From NCBI RefSeq assembly GCF_024622045.1, contig NZ_JANKBP010000011.1: a stretch of DNA of 64,000 nucleotides. One strand, given 5' to 3'. A model generated the notes under the pieces. That model did no database searches, was not told the origin of the DNA, and saw only the letters and a list, made by a program, of their open reading frames with translations. Both the position numbers and the translations under genes were made by a program. Positions 1 through 8,527 of the stretch are shown piece after piece (the stretch's first letter is position 1; every line of letters starts with the position of its first letter). Source of the DNA: Rodentibacter caecimuris (lineage in GTDB: Bacteria > Pseudomonadota > Gammaproteobacteria > Enterobacterales > Pasteurellaceae).

Positions 1-497
1 ACACCTTGTACGGTTTTTTCATCAGCATTTGGCGGGCAAATAAAGACAGGTTGAATACCGTATTTTTTCGCGGCTTGAATATACTCATTCTTGGCTAATA
101 GAGGAATATCGGCGACTAACACGGCATCTATTCCGACATCGGCACAGTGTTGATAAAACCTATCAAGCCCTTTGGCAAAAATAAGATTGGCACAAAGTAG
201 TAAACTAATTGGAATCTCAGGATATTTTGACCGCACTTTTTTAAGTAATTTAAAGCTGTCCTCCGTGCTATGTCCTGCATTTAATGCACGATTATTGGCC
301 GCTTGAATAACAGGCCCGTCTAATAGCGGATCAGAAAAAGGAAAGCCTAATTCAAGGGCATCGGCACCATTGTCAATAAGTGTGCAAATAATCTCAAAAG
401 ATTGCTCAAAAGTAGGATCACATAGGGTTACGAAGGGAACAAATGCGCCTTCATTTTTTGCTTTAAGTTCGGCAAATTTAGCGTCAAAACGACTCAT
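1..497 (-). CDS. trpA: Tryptophan synthase alpha chain, 3' end outside window
   Basis: Only the first 165 codons are in the window; the gene runs off the left edge. It starts MSRFDAKFAELKAKNEGAFV and contains the GFPFSDPLLDGP stretch typical of TrpA, whose Asp takes part in catalysis, about residues 50-61. TrpA cleaves indole-3-glycerol phosphate to indole and glyceraldehyde 3-phosphate; indole passes through a tunnel to TrpB. Its ATG overlaps the trpB stop by four bases (ATGA), the usual translational coupling of this pair. It is the last trp gene visible in the leftward operon. A USS lies inside the gene near 230. Identity is secure; the C-terminus cannot be judged. Confidence 0.97.
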   Translation of the reverse strand, partial: MSRFDAKFAELKAKNEGAFVPFVTLCDPTFEQSFEIICTLIDNGADALELGFPFSDPLLDGPVIQAANNRALNAGHSTEDSFKLLKKVRSKYPEIPISLLLCANLIFAKGLDRFYQHCADVGIDAVLVADIPLLAKNEYIQAAKKYGIQPVFICPPNADEKTVQG

Positions 498-1693
498 GAT
501 TTGATTCCTTTTTCTGTTAAAATTTTGTCCACAGTGAAAATATCTTTATCACCCCGTCCCGATAAATTCACCACAAGAATTTGTGCTTTATTCGGTTCTT
601 GATGAATCATCTTAAGTGCATACGCAAGAGCATGTGAACTTTCTAACGCAGGAATAATACCTTCGTGTTTAGCGAGTTCTTGGAACGCATTTAAGGCTTC
701 ATCATCGGTGATAGAGGGATATTCCGCTCGCCCAATGCTTTGTAAATAAGCGTGTTGAGGCCCGACAGAAGGGAAGTCCAATCCCGCAGAAATCGAATAA
801 GATTCTTCAACCTGCCCGTCATCCGTTTGCATTAACGGCGATTTCATTCCGAAATAAATGCCGACTTTAGCATGCCCTAGCGGTGCACCGTGTTCGCCCG
901 TTGCAATGCCTTTGCCTGCCGGTTCTACACCGATTAAACGTACATTTGGTTCATCAATAAAATCGGTAAACATACCTATCGCATTGGAACCGCCCCCAAC
1001 CGCGGCGATAACCGCATCGGGCAAACGGCCTTCTTTTTCCAAAATTTGGCGTTTGGTTTCTTCACCAATCATTTTTTGGAATTCACGTACAATGGTTGGA
1101 AAAGGGTGAGGGCCGGCTGCCGTACCTAGCAAGTAGTGGGTATTTTCATAATTTGCCGACCAATCACGCATTGCCTCGCAACAAGCATCTTTTAATGAAC
1201 AAGAACCTTTCTGCACAGGCACAACTTCAGCTCCCATTAAACGCATACGGAATACATTAGGGGATTGGCGTTCCACATCTTTTGCGCCCATATAAACACG
1301 GCAGGGCATATCAAGCATTGCACAAGCGAGAGCTGTTGCCACACCGTGCTGACCGGCTCCGGTTTCTGCAATAATACGGGTTTTTCCCATTCGTTTGGCG
1401 AGTAAAATTTGCCCGAGAACTTGATTGGTTTTATGTGCACCACCATGCAAAAGATCTTCGCGTTTAAGATAAATTTTAGCTTTTGTCCCCTTTGTCAGAT
1501 TGCGACAAAGGGTAAGTGCGGTCGGTCTGCCGGCATAATTTTTGAGTAAATCTTGAAATTCATGTTGAAATGCAGGGTCATTTTTCGCTTCAACAAACGC
1601 TTTTTCTAATTGCTTAAGTACAGGTACGAGAATTTCCGGTACATACATACCGCCAAACTCACCGAAATACGGATTTAATAACATCTCTGACAT
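494..1693 (-). CDS. trpB: Tryptophan synthase beta chain
   Basis: 399 residues from the ATG at 1693 (MSEMLLNPYFGEFGG), the usual family length. TrpB condenses indole with L-serine to make tryptophan, using pyridoxal phosphate bound to the Lys of HGGAHKTNQV (near residue 88); the glycine-rich phosphate-binding loop GGGSNAIG follows near 234. The open frame extends upstream to 1948 but that extension overlaps the next gene and has no TrpB similarity, and AAGGGAA stands just before the chosen ATG, so the shorter start is preferred. It follows ydfG after 22 bases and overlaps trpA by four. Confidence 0.97.
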   Translation of the reverse strand: MSEMLLNPYFGEFGGMYVPEILVPVLKQLEKAFVEAKNDPAFQHEFQDLLKNYAGRPTALTLCRNLTKGTKAKIYLKREDLLHGGAHKTNQVLGQILLAKRMGKTRIIAETGAGQHGVATALACAMLDMPCRVYMGAKDVERQSPNVFRMRLMGAEVVPVQKGSCSLKDACCEAMRDWSANYENTHYLLGTAAGPHPFPTIVREFQKMIGEETKRQILEKEGRLPDAVIAAVGGGSNAIGMFTDFIDEPNVRLIGVEPAGKGIATGEHGAPLGHAKVGIYFGMKSPLMQTDDGQVEESYSISAGLDFPSVGPQHAYLQSIGRAEYPSITDDEALNAFQELAKHEGIIPALESSHALAYALKMIHQEPNKAQILVVNLSGRGDKDIFTVDKILTEKGIKS

Positions 1694-1715
1694 TGTGTTT
1701 GTGTTCCCTTTATGA

Positions 1716-2474
1716 TTAGTTTGAATTTCTTGCGACATTGAGCGGAGCAAAAGTTTGCGCCGTAGGCATGACTTCAATACGATTAATATTGACATGTTCA
1801 GGTTGTTGATTAAGCCACAGTACAATATTTGCAATATCTTGCGCGGTAACATACTGAACATTTTCATAAACTTTTTCAGCACGCTCGTCATCACCTTTAA
1901 AGCGAACATTCGAAAACTCAGTCCCGCCGCATAGCCCCGGTTCGACATTGGTCACACGAATATTTTTACCGGCAAGATCGGCACGCAAATTTAAACTAAA
2001 CTGTTTCACGAAAGCTTTTGTTCCACCGTATATATTTCCGCCCGGATAAGGATAATTTCCGGCAATCGAGCCTAAATTGATAATATGCCCCGTATTACGC
2101 TCGACCATTTGAGGTAGCAAAAGGCGGGTGATCGTTACAAGGCCTTTAATATTGGTATCGATCATTTTTTCCCAATCATCAAGATTTGCGTTATCGGCTG
2201 TTTCTAAACCGAGGGCAAGACCGGCATTATTAACAAGTAAATCAATATTACGCCATTCGATAGGGAGAGATTGGATAGCTTGTTGCGTTTTTGTACGATC
2301 AGAAATATCAAAAGCAAGAGGGAAAAATTGTTCGCCAAGCTCGGCATGAAGAAGAGTTAAACGTTCAGTACGGCGACCGCTACCGATAACAAGGTAACCT
2401 GCGCCCACTAAAGTACGGCAAATTGCTGTGCCAAAGCCGGCTGTCGCACCGGTAACGAATGCTATTTTAGACAT
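1716..2474 (-). CDS. ydfG: Short-chain dehydrogenase, YdfG-like NADP-dependent 3-hydroxy acid dehydrogenase
   Basis: 252 residues, a single classical SDR domain. Visible motifs: the N-terminal NADP loop TGATAGFGTAIC (residues 9-20) followed by the basic GSGRR that favours NADP, the NNAG motif near 86, and the catalytic Tyr-Lys pair in YGGTKAF near 149-155. E. coli YdfG acts on L-allo-threonine, L-serine and 3-hydroxy acids; the same activity is inferred here. It sits inside the trp operon between trpCF and trpB behind a strong AGGAGG site. No step of tryptophan synthesis needs it, although serine is the TrpB co-substrate. In H. influenzae, from memory, the homologue also precedes trpBA. Confidence 0.88.
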   Translation of the reverse strand: MSKIAFVTGATAGFGTAICRTLVGAGYLVIGSGRRTERLTLLHAELGEQFFPLAFDISDRTKTQQAIQSLPIEWRNIDLLVNNAGLALGLETADNANLDDWEKMIDTNIKGLVTITRLLLPQMVERNTGHIINLGSIAGNYPYPGGNIYGGTKAFVKQFSLNLRADLAGKNIRVTNVEPGLCGGTEFSNVRFKGDDERAEKVYENVQYVTAQDIANIVLWLNQQPEHVNINRIEVMPTAQTFAPLNVARNSN

Positions 2475-2539
2475 AATTACCTCCTAGTAGGGTATCAGAA
2501 ATTTATATTACACACTTTATAGTGCTTAACTAAAAGTAG

Positions 2540-3979
2540 TTATATTGTATCGAAAATTTTTTCAAAAACCGACCGCACTTTGTTTTCATCTTTTACGCCG
2601 GGTGAATTTTCTACACCGGAGTTAAGATCGACACCTAAACAACCTTGTTGTCGTGCAAGAACAATATTTTCTGGAGAAATACCGCCGGCAAGGATGATTT
2701 TGTGCTTAAGGTTTTCAGGAATGAATGACCAATCAAAGGTTTTACCCGTACCGCCTTGTTGATTTGTGGTTTGGCTATCAAAAATATAGCGGGCAACATT
2801 TAAATCGTCTGTAAAATTAACCGCACTTTTTTCATCAATGTTGATTGAGACGGCTTTCCAAATTTGGCAGGTTTCGGGTAATTTACTGCGCAGCTCGGTG
2901 ATAAACGCCGGCGTTTCCGAGCCGTGTAATTGCACCGCATAAAGTTGCAATTGTTGAGCTATTCTAACGATAAAATCCGCCTCTTGATTTTGAAACACGC
3001 CTACAAAACGAAGTGGAGCGGCGGTGGCTAATTCTTGAGCCTGACGCAAACTCACCGCACGTTTCGAATGTTCAGCAAAAATTAACCCGCCATAAAGTGC
3101 TCCGTTTGCATAAACGGTTTTAACATCTTGGGTGCGTGTTAAGCCACATACTTTGTTTTCACCGAAAATCACCGAACGAACGGCATTATTTAAATCAGTA
3201 CTTCCCATTAAACTACTGCCGATTAAAAATCCCTGTGCAACTTTTTGTAATTGACGGATTTGCTGATGAGTATAAATACCGGATTCGCTGATAATGCGTA
3301 CATCCTCCGGTATGCGATCCGCATATTTTTCCGTTAATTCGACTACACGATTTAAATCCACGGTTAAATCATGCAAATTACGATTATTCACACCGATAAT
3401 TTTCGCACCTAACAATAAGGCACGCTCAAATTCCGCTTCATTACCGGTTTCGGTTAATACCCCCATTCCCAAAGAATGGGCAAGATCCGCCAACACACGA
3501 TAAGTTTCATCATTCACCACGGAAAGCATTAATAAAATAGCATCGGCTTGATAATAACGGGCAAGATACACCTGATATTCGCTGATTATAAAATCTTTGC
3601 AAAGTATCGGTTGGCTGACAATATTTCGCACTTTTGGCAAAAATTCAAAATCGCCTTGGAAGTATTTTTCATCCGTCAGCACAGAAATGGCCGACGCATA
3701 ATGTTTATATACATTGGCGATCTCATCTAAATTAAATTCAGCCCGAATCAATCCTTTCGAGGGTGAGGCTTTTTTACATTCCAAAATATAAGCAGGCTTT
3801 TGCTGTGTGCCTTTTGCTAGTGCGTCATAAAAAGAGCGGTCAGATTTTGTAACGTTTTGTTGAAATTCACTAAGCGGAAATTCCTTTTCTTTCACTTTCA
3901 CCCATGCGGCTTTGTCTAGCACGATTTTTTGGAGCACCGTAGCGGAATTAATTGGTTTTGAGAAGTCTTGTGTAATCAT
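2540..3979 (-). CDS. trpC: Bifunctional indole-3-glycerol-phosphate synthase / phosphoribosylanthranilate isomerase
   Basis: 479 residues with two fused TIM barrels, as in E. coli TrpC(F). The N-terminal IGPS half (about 1-260) has the substrate-binding ECKKASPSKG near residue 68 and the SESGI motif near 231. The C-terminal PRAI half (about 265-479) starts at KVCGLTRTQD, with the catalytic Cys, and ends in the AGGISPENI and GVDLNSGVE phosphate-binding loops. The protein performs two successive steps from N-(5-phosphoribosyl)anthranilate to indole-3-glycerol phosphate. It follows trpD after 37 bases. Two USS copies lie in its 3' half (near 2573 and 2820). Confidence 0.97.
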   Translation of the reverse strand: MITQDFSKPINSATVLQKIVLDKAAWVKVKEKEFPLSEFQQNVTKSDRSFYDALAKGTQQKPAYILECKKASPSKGLIRAEFNLDEIANVYKHYASAISVLTDEKYFQGDFEFLPKVRNIVSQPILCKDFIISEYQVYLARYYQADAILLMLSVVNDETYRVLADLAHSLGMGVLTETGNEAEFERALLLGAKIIGVNNRNLHDLTVDLNRVVELTEKYADRIPEDVRIISESGIYTHQQIRQLQKVAQGFLIGSSLMGSTDLNNAVRSVIFGENKVCGLTRTQDVKTVYANGALYGGLIFAEHSKRAVSLRQAQELATAAPLRFVGVFQNQEADFIVRIAQQLQLYAVQLHGSETPAFITELRSKLPETCQIWKAVSINIDEKSAVNFTDDLNVARYIFDSQTTNQQGGTGKTFDWSFIPENLKHKIILAGGISPENIVLARQQGCLGVDLNSGVENSPGVKDENKVRSVFEKIFDTI

Positions 3980-4016
3980 CTTATTTTTCTTTTATGACTA
4001 AAAATGGTGGTTAATT

Positions 4017-5024
4017 TCAGAGTGAATATTTTGTTAGTTTTTGCAATGTTTCAAAGGCTTTGCCGCTTGCCAAGGTTTCCAACACGTTTTGAGTATTTTG
4101 TTTAAGGTCGTTATAGCCAAATAATTTGAGCAATAACGCCGTATTTGCTGCGATAGCATTGGCTTGTTCCGGTTTACCGCTACCTTGTAAAAGAGCGGTC
4201 AATATTTTGGCATTTTCTTGTGGTTCGCTACCTCGTAAGCTTTCTAATGATTGCATTTTTAAGCCAAAATCTTCAGGGGTTAGCGTAAAATATTCAATCT
4301 TACCGTCTTTAATTTCCGCTACTTGTGTTTCACCGTGTAATGCGACTTCATCCAAGCCTGAACCATGTACGACAAAGCTATGCTGATGACCAAGTGCCAC
4401 CGCCGTTTCTGCATAGGTTTTGACTAATTCCGGCGTATAGACGCCAAGCAGGTTGTAATTAGGTCGGGCAGGGTTAATAAGAGGGCCGAGAATATTGAAA
4501 ATTGTGCGGGTTTTTAGTGCGGCACGAACAGGGGCAACATAACGAAATCCTGAATGATATTGTTGGGCAAATAAAAAACAGACACCGATTTCATCGAGGG
4601 CTTGGCGGGCGGTTTCCGGTGAAATATTGATATTGACGTTCAATGCGGTTAATACATCACTTGCACCGGATTGGCTGGAAACGCTACGATTGCCGTGTTT
4701 AGCGACTTTTACCCCCATTGCTGCCGCAACAATACAACTTGCGGTGGAAATATTGATCGTATTTTGCCCATCGCCCCCGGTGCCGACAATATCGGCAAAA
4801 GGATAGTCGGGGCGTGGGAAAGATTTTGCATTTTGCAATGAAGCCGCTACTGCACCGCTAATTTCCTCAACGGTTACACCACGAACTTTTAAGGCAATCA
4901 GCATGGCGGCAATTTGTTCATTGCCGAATTCGCCTTGCATAATGCCATTAAAAAGCATGCTGCTTTCTGAATTTGAAAGAGGATTTCCGTTATAAATTTG
5001 TTCTAATAATTGGTTGTGTTGCAT
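4017..5024 (-). CDS. trpD: Anthranilate phosphoribosyltransferase
   Basis: 335 residues, standard length for stand-alone TrpD; in E. coli the domain is fused behind TrpG, here it is separate. The phosphoribosyl-pyrophosphate loop GTGGDGQNTINIST (about 82-95), the KHGNRSVSSQSG segment (about 109-120) and the N-terminal helical domain are all present. It transfers the phosphoribosyl group from PRPP to anthranilate. ATG at 5024 is preceded by a GAGGAAAAACC site. It is separated from trpG by the small tautomerase-like gene. Confidence 0.97.
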   Translation of the reverse strand: MQHNQLLEQIYNGNPLSNSESSMLFNGIMQGEFGNEQIAAMLIALKVRGVTVEEISGAVAASLQNAKSFPRPDYPFADIVGTGGDGQNTINISTASCIVAAAMGVKVAKHGNRSVSSQSGASDVLTALNVNINISPETARQALDEIGVCFLFAQQYHSGFRYVAPVRAALKTRTIFNILGPLINPARPNYNLLGVYTPELVKTYAETAVALGHQHSFVVHGSGLDEVALHGETQVAEIKDGKIEYFTLTPEDFGLKMQSLESLRGSEPQENAKILTALLQGSGKPEQANAIAANTALLLKLFGYNDLKQNTQNVLETLASGKAFETLQKLTKYSL

Positions 5025-5063
5025 GGTTTTTCCTCAGTTTGTTATTGGTTTTTTGAGCCTTTA

Positions 5064-5450
5064 CTAAACGTAAATGTCATAATCCAAATCCCTTGCTTCA
5101 TCGCCTGTCATACCACGGAAGCCCCAGCAGTGTGCCGGTTGTTCTTTAATGGTAATCTCGACATCATGAGCGCGGATACCGAGTTTGTATTCAAGCTCGC
5201 TGAATAGCATTTTTATTAAGCGTTTTTTGGTGCCTTCCATTCGACCTGCCATCAGATTAATTTCAATGACGGTATAATCATCACTACGATCGAAAGGGTA
5301 GTAAAAATCTTCTTTTTCTAAGCCCAAAAAGCGAATAGCGTGTTTTCCTTTGGGAATATCTAACCCCAAGTAAAGGCTATTGTAAATGACATCCGCCAAC
5401 ATTTCTCGGCGTGCTACAAGTTTGGATTTTAATCCGAATACAGTAATCAT
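5064..5450 (-). CDS. Tautomerase-superfamily-like small protein inside the trp operon
   Basis: 128 residues (MITVFGLKSKLVARREMLAD...). Length, the repeated beta-alpha-beta pattern and the C-terminal ITIKEQPAHCWGFRG segment resemble the small Haemophilus tautomerase-like protein that, from memory, is encoded beside trpG in H. influenzae. Active 4-oxalocrotonate tautomerase family members need an N-terminal proline exposed after removal of Met; here residue 2 is Ile, so classical tautomerase chemistry is doubtful. No signal peptide or membrane segment is seen. It lies between trpG (46-base gap) and trpD (39-base gap), so it should be made with the tryptophan enzymes. Its role is unknown. Confidence 0.72.
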   Translation of the reverse strand: MITVFGLKSKLVARREMLADVIYNSLYLGLDIPKGKHAIRFLGLEKEDFYYPFDRSDDYTVIEINLMAGRMEGTKKRLIKMLFSELEYKLGIRAHDVEITIKEQPAHCWGFRGMTGDEARDLDYDIYV

Positions 5451-5496
5451 ATTGTTTTCCTTAGGTTGTAGAAGAGGTTTTAGTTTATCAGTATAT

Positions 5497-6078
5497 TTAG
5501 CGATTTAATAACCATTCAACGGATTGCTGTAATAGCTGCGATCCTTGCACGGTTAAAATACTTTCCGGATGGAATTGAAATCCACAAATCGGCAAATAAC
5601 GATGACGGATAGCCATAATAATACCGTTATATTCCGCATTGATGACAAATTCCGACGGTAAATCTTGCCCCATGAGTGAATGATAGCGTGCTACCGGCAT
5701 TGGATTAGCCAAATTTTTAAACATCACTTCACCATCATGGGATATTTTTGAGATTTTGCCATGCAAGACTTCGCCGGCATGGACGACTTTACCACCAAAT
5801 GATTGGATTAAAGCTTGATGTCCCAGACAAATTCCAATTATTGGGATTTGTGATTTTAAACGGTCGATTAACGCTAACAAAATCCCTGCTTCTTCCGGTG
5901 TACCGGGGCCGGGCGAAAGGGCAAGAATGGTATCCGGCGTACTCAGTGCGGCGATAACAAGTTGTTCTAAATCACAATCATTGCGGTAAATTTTAACTTG
6001 ATGTCCTAACACACGAAATTGATCGACTAGGTTATAGGTGAAGGAATCAAAGTTATCCAAAAAAAGAATATTTGCCAT
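5497..6078 (-). CDS. trpG: Anthranilate synthase component II (glutamine amidotransferase)
   Basis: 193 residues, a stand-alone class-I glutamine amidotransferase. The nucleophile Cys is in GICLGHQAL (near residue 83) and the His-Glu pair in FQFHPESIL (near 170); the N-terminal FLDNFDSFTYNLVDQF is typical. It supplies ammonia from glutamine to TrpE, giving anthranilate from chorismate. It is translated eight bases after trpE. A PabA role in folate synthesis is shared in some bacteria and cannot be excluded, but the position between trpE and trpD favours tryptophan. Confidence 0.95.
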   Translation of the reverse strand: MANILFLDNFDSFTYNLVDQFRVLGHQVKIYRNDCDLEQLVIAALSTPDTILALSPGPGTPEEAGILLALIDRLKSQIPIIGICLGHQALIQSFGGKVVHAGEVLHGKISKISHDGEVMFKNLANPMPVARYHSLMGQDLPSEFVINAEYNGIIMAIRHRYLPICGFQFHPESILTVQGSQLLQQSVEWLLNR

Positions 6079-6086
6079 AATGTTTC

Positions 6087-7634
6087 CTATTTTGCCTGTG
6101 CGTTGATTTGACGAATGGCTTTTAACACAGCCGCCGCTTTATGGCGTGTTTCATCCGCTTCCATTTGTGGATCGGAATCCAATACTTCACCACAACCCGC
6201 TTGTACATGGGCGATACCGTTTTGCACAAAAGCGGAACGAATCACAATACAGGTGTCAAAATGCCCGTCTGATGTAAGATAGCCTACCGCACCGCCATAA
6301 CTATGACGTTTTTGCTGTTCAAACTGATAAATAAGTTGCATGGCTTTAATTTTGGGGGCTCCGGTGAGCGTTCCCATATTCATGCAGGCTTGATAAGCGT
6401 GAAGCGCATCTAATTCAGGGCGAAGTTTGCCTACCACACGAGAAACTAAATGCATAATATGTGAATAACGATCCACTTGCATTAATTCTGCAACCTTGCG
6501 AGTGCCACTTTGACAAACACGGGCAATATCATTGCGTGCCAAATCTACCAACATTAAATGTTCCGCCTGTTCTTTGTGATCAAGGCGAAGTTCGAGCTCT
6601 AAACGCCCGTCCAGCTCAGGATCAATATTACCGTGAGCATCAAAGCCGCGCGGACGCGATCCGGCAATAGGGTAAATCTCTAATTGACGATTGTTCGGCG
6701 TATATTTGAGCGCACTTTCCGGTGAGGCGCCAAACAAAATGAAATCTTCATCGTTCATATAAAACATATAAGGACTTGGGTTATTTTGTTTGAGTTGAGC
6801 ATAACTGGCAAGCGGATTTGGACAAGCAAGAGAAAAGCGACGGGAAGGAACGATTTGGAATACATCACCAATATTAATGTGGTGTTTTAACGCTTTCACG
6901 ATATTGATAAATTCGGGATCATCAAAATTCGTTTTTACTTCATCACCCGCAGATTTAATAGATAAGATGTGATCAATATTTTTTAATTTTTGTGCGATCG
7001 CGAGTGCGGTTTTTGCGACATTGACTTGCTCTTCTTGTGAGAAACAGTAACTTTTAAGTGTTGCCTGCTGGCTTTGGTGATCGATAGTAATGAGATGCTC
7101 GGCAAGATAAAAACTGTAGTCAGGGCAAGAAATATCATCATCTTTTAACGTGATGTCATTCATCGGGATGAAATTGGCGACTAAGTCATAAGCGAACAAA
7201 CCGCCTAAAAAAATTGGTGTAGCACTGTGACGATAGAGATTGGCTATCACGCGAAGACCATCAAAAACCGTGGCAGATTGCAGTTTACTATCCTCATCTA
7301 ATTGGTTATCAAGAGGGGCAAACTCAATAGAAAATTCATTGTTAAAATTGACCGCACTTATGTTTCCAAGTGCGGTCAAGATTGGGTGAATTTCTCTCAA
7401 CACGGCTAAACCGTTTGCATTGATTGCTTTAAATGTGACGTTGTGACTAGAACAGGTGATTTTTACTGCGGTATTGATTAACAGAAGGCTTTGCAAACTA
7501 TTTTTATTACCAATTTCAGCAGAATCAAGTAGAAGCGTGTTGGGCTGATCACATAAGGTATTGAAAATGGCGGTAGTATCCTCGTAGTAAGGTACCGGCT
7601 GTGTCGTTACCGCAATAAAAGCATGGTCTCGCAT
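6087..7634 (-). CDS. trpE: Anthranilate synthase component I
   Basis: 515 residues. TrpE converts chorismate to anthranilate with TrpG. The N-terminal tryptophan-sensing segment reads LLLDSAEIGNKNSLQSLLL near 34-52, equivalent to the feedback-inhibition LLES motif (here Asp replaces Glu). The catalytic C-terminal half contains PSPYMFYM, GSRPRG, DLARNDIARVC and the MGTLTGAPKIKAMQLI active-site stretch. The ATG at 7634 has AGAAGGATTT before it. The 5' leader is only about 25 bases, so control is at the promoter. Two USS copies in opposite orientation sit within the coding region at 7342-7374. Confidence 0.97.
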   Translation of the reverse strand: MRDHAFIAVTTQPVPYYEDTTAIFNTLCDQPNTLLLDSAEIGNKNSLQSLLLINTAVKITCSSHNVTFKAINANGLAVLREIHPILTALGNISAVNFNNEFSIEFAPLDNQLDEDSKLQSATVFDGLRVIANLYRHSATPIFLGGLFAYDLVANFIPMNDITLKDDDISCPDYSFYLAEHLITIDHQSQQATLKSYCFSQEEQVNVAKTALAIAQKLKNIDHILSIKSAGDEVKTNFDDPEFINIVKALKHHINIGDVFQIVPSRRFSLACPNPLASYAQLKQNNPSPYMFYMNDEDFILFGASPESALKYTPNNRQLEIYPIAGSRPRGFDAHGNIDPELDGRLELELRLDHKEQAEHLMLVDLARNDIARVCQSGTRKVAELMQVDRYSHIMHLVSRVVGKLRPELDALHAYQACMNMGTLTGAPKIKAMQLIYQFEQQKRHSYGGAVGYLTSDGHFDTCIVIRSAFVQNGIAHVQAGCGEVLDSDPQMEADETRHKAAAVLKAIRQINAQAK

Positions 7635-7659
7635 TTTTAAATCCTTCTAAGAAAACTTT

Positions 7660-7694
7660 TGCACTATTAAACTAGTGCAGTAAAAATAAGTCAA
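7660..7694 (-). promoter_or_regulatory. trp operon promoter overlapped by a TrpR-type operator
   Basis: On the minus strand, TTGACT (7689-7694) and TTTAAT (7666-7671) are separated by exactly 17 bases and point into trpE. The -10 lies inside the inverted repeat TGCACTA-TTTAAT-like core-TAGTGCA at 7660-7679, which closely resembles the E. coli TrpR operator (ACTAGTTAACTAGT core, here ACTAGTTTAATAGT read leftward). Binding of TrpR-tryptophan there would block polymerase. TrpR itself is not in the window. Confidence 0.82.
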
Positions 7695-7745
7695 GCAAAG
7701 ATTTAAAAAAATTCGATTTAATTTTATAAAAGTACATAGTGGTAA

Positions 7746-7775
7746 AGAAAAAAGAAAGCCATCTCGAAAGATGGC
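7746..7775 (-). terminator. Intrinsic terminator of azoR
   Basis: Seven-base-pair perfect stem GCCATCT/AGATGGC (7758-7764 with 7769-7775) with a four-base loop; reading leftward it is followed by a T-rich run (TTTCTTTTTTCT). It lies just after the azoR stop and before the trp promoter, so it insulates the operon from azoR transcription. Confidence 0.85.
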
Positions 7776-7786
7776 CTAAAAAAGGA

Positions 7787-8371
7787 TTAAAGTGCGGTCA
7801 CAATAACATTAATTTTTACTTTGGCAGAGTGCAACGCTTTTTCAACAGCTTCCGGACCAAATCCAATCCCTTGCGCATAGACGAACTGCACATCAGTAAT
7901 TCCTACAAAGTCTAAAATTGCTTTCGTATATTGTGTGACGGAATTTGCGTCATCGTATAACCCGCCAAATGCACATAATACGATGGCTTTTTTACCTTTC
8001 AATAAACCTTCCGGGCCATTTGCCGTGTATTGAAATGTAACACGAGGACGGGCGATAAAATCAAAATAAGATTTTAATTGAGTCGGAATCGTTAAGTTAT
8101 ACATCGGTGCGCCGATTACGAGTGTATCCGCATTTTTTAATTCAGCAACGAGTTTGTCTGAAAGTGCTAGAAGTTGTTTTTCTTCATCCGTGTTAGGTTC
8201 GCCACGCACTGCAATAGCTGCTGTTGCATCGAAGTGGGGAAGGGGATCATTTGCTAAATCCCGCACCACAATATTGTTACCTTGTAGTTTTTCAATCGCA
8301 TAATCAACTAATTTATTACTTTGAGAATTATCAGCAAGAATGCTTGATTTTAGCACTAATATGTTGCTCAT
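7787..8371 (-). CDS. azoR: FMN-dependent NADH:quinone oxidoreductase / azoreductase
   Basis: 194 residues, a flavodoxin-like fold protein. N-terminal MSNILVLKSSIL phosphate-binding loop and the GAPMYNLTIPTQLKSYFD segment (about 104-121) are hallmarks of AzoR/AcpD. The family reduces quinones and azo bonds with NADH through FMN and is thought to protect against thiol and electrophile stress. It is monocistronic, with its own terminator downstream and a divergent thrS upstream. A USS overlaps the very end of the gene (near 7789). Family assignment is firm; the natural substrate is unknown. Confidence 0.92.
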   Translation of the reverse strand: MSNILVLKSSILADNSQSNKLVDYAIEKLQGNNIVVRDLANDPLPHFDATAAIAVRGEPNTDEEKQLLALSDKLVAELKNADTLVIGAPMYNLTIPTQLKSYFDFIARPRVTFQYTANGPEGLLKGKKAIVLCAFGGLYDDANSVTQYTKAILDFVGITDVQFVYAQGIGFGPEAVEKALHSAKVKINVIVTAL

Positions 8372-8493
8372 TTTGTTTCCTTTAATTCAGGTGAAATAAG
8401 TGGGACGATTCTAGAGTTTATTTTTTGATAGATAAAGTTGTTGTTGGGAAAAACATTATTTCTTTTTATGAAAATATCCAGGCGGTTTTCTAT

Positions 8494-8522
8494 TTAACAA
8501 GATTATAAGAAAGTGGTAGAAT
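8494..8522 (+). promoter_or_regulatory. Probable thrS promoter
   Basis: TTAACA (8494-8499) and TAGAAT (8517-8522) are separated by 17 bases; each has one or two mismatches to consensus. Start would be near 8529, giving a leader of about 113 bases before thrS that includes both the USS hairpin and the anticodon-like hairpin. Confidence 0.55.
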
Positions 8523-8527
8523 TTGCG

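Noticed and set aside
1694..1948. N-terminal extension of trpB
   Set aside because: It overlaps ydfG and lacks TrpB similarity; the ATG at 1693 has a ribosome site and the family start.
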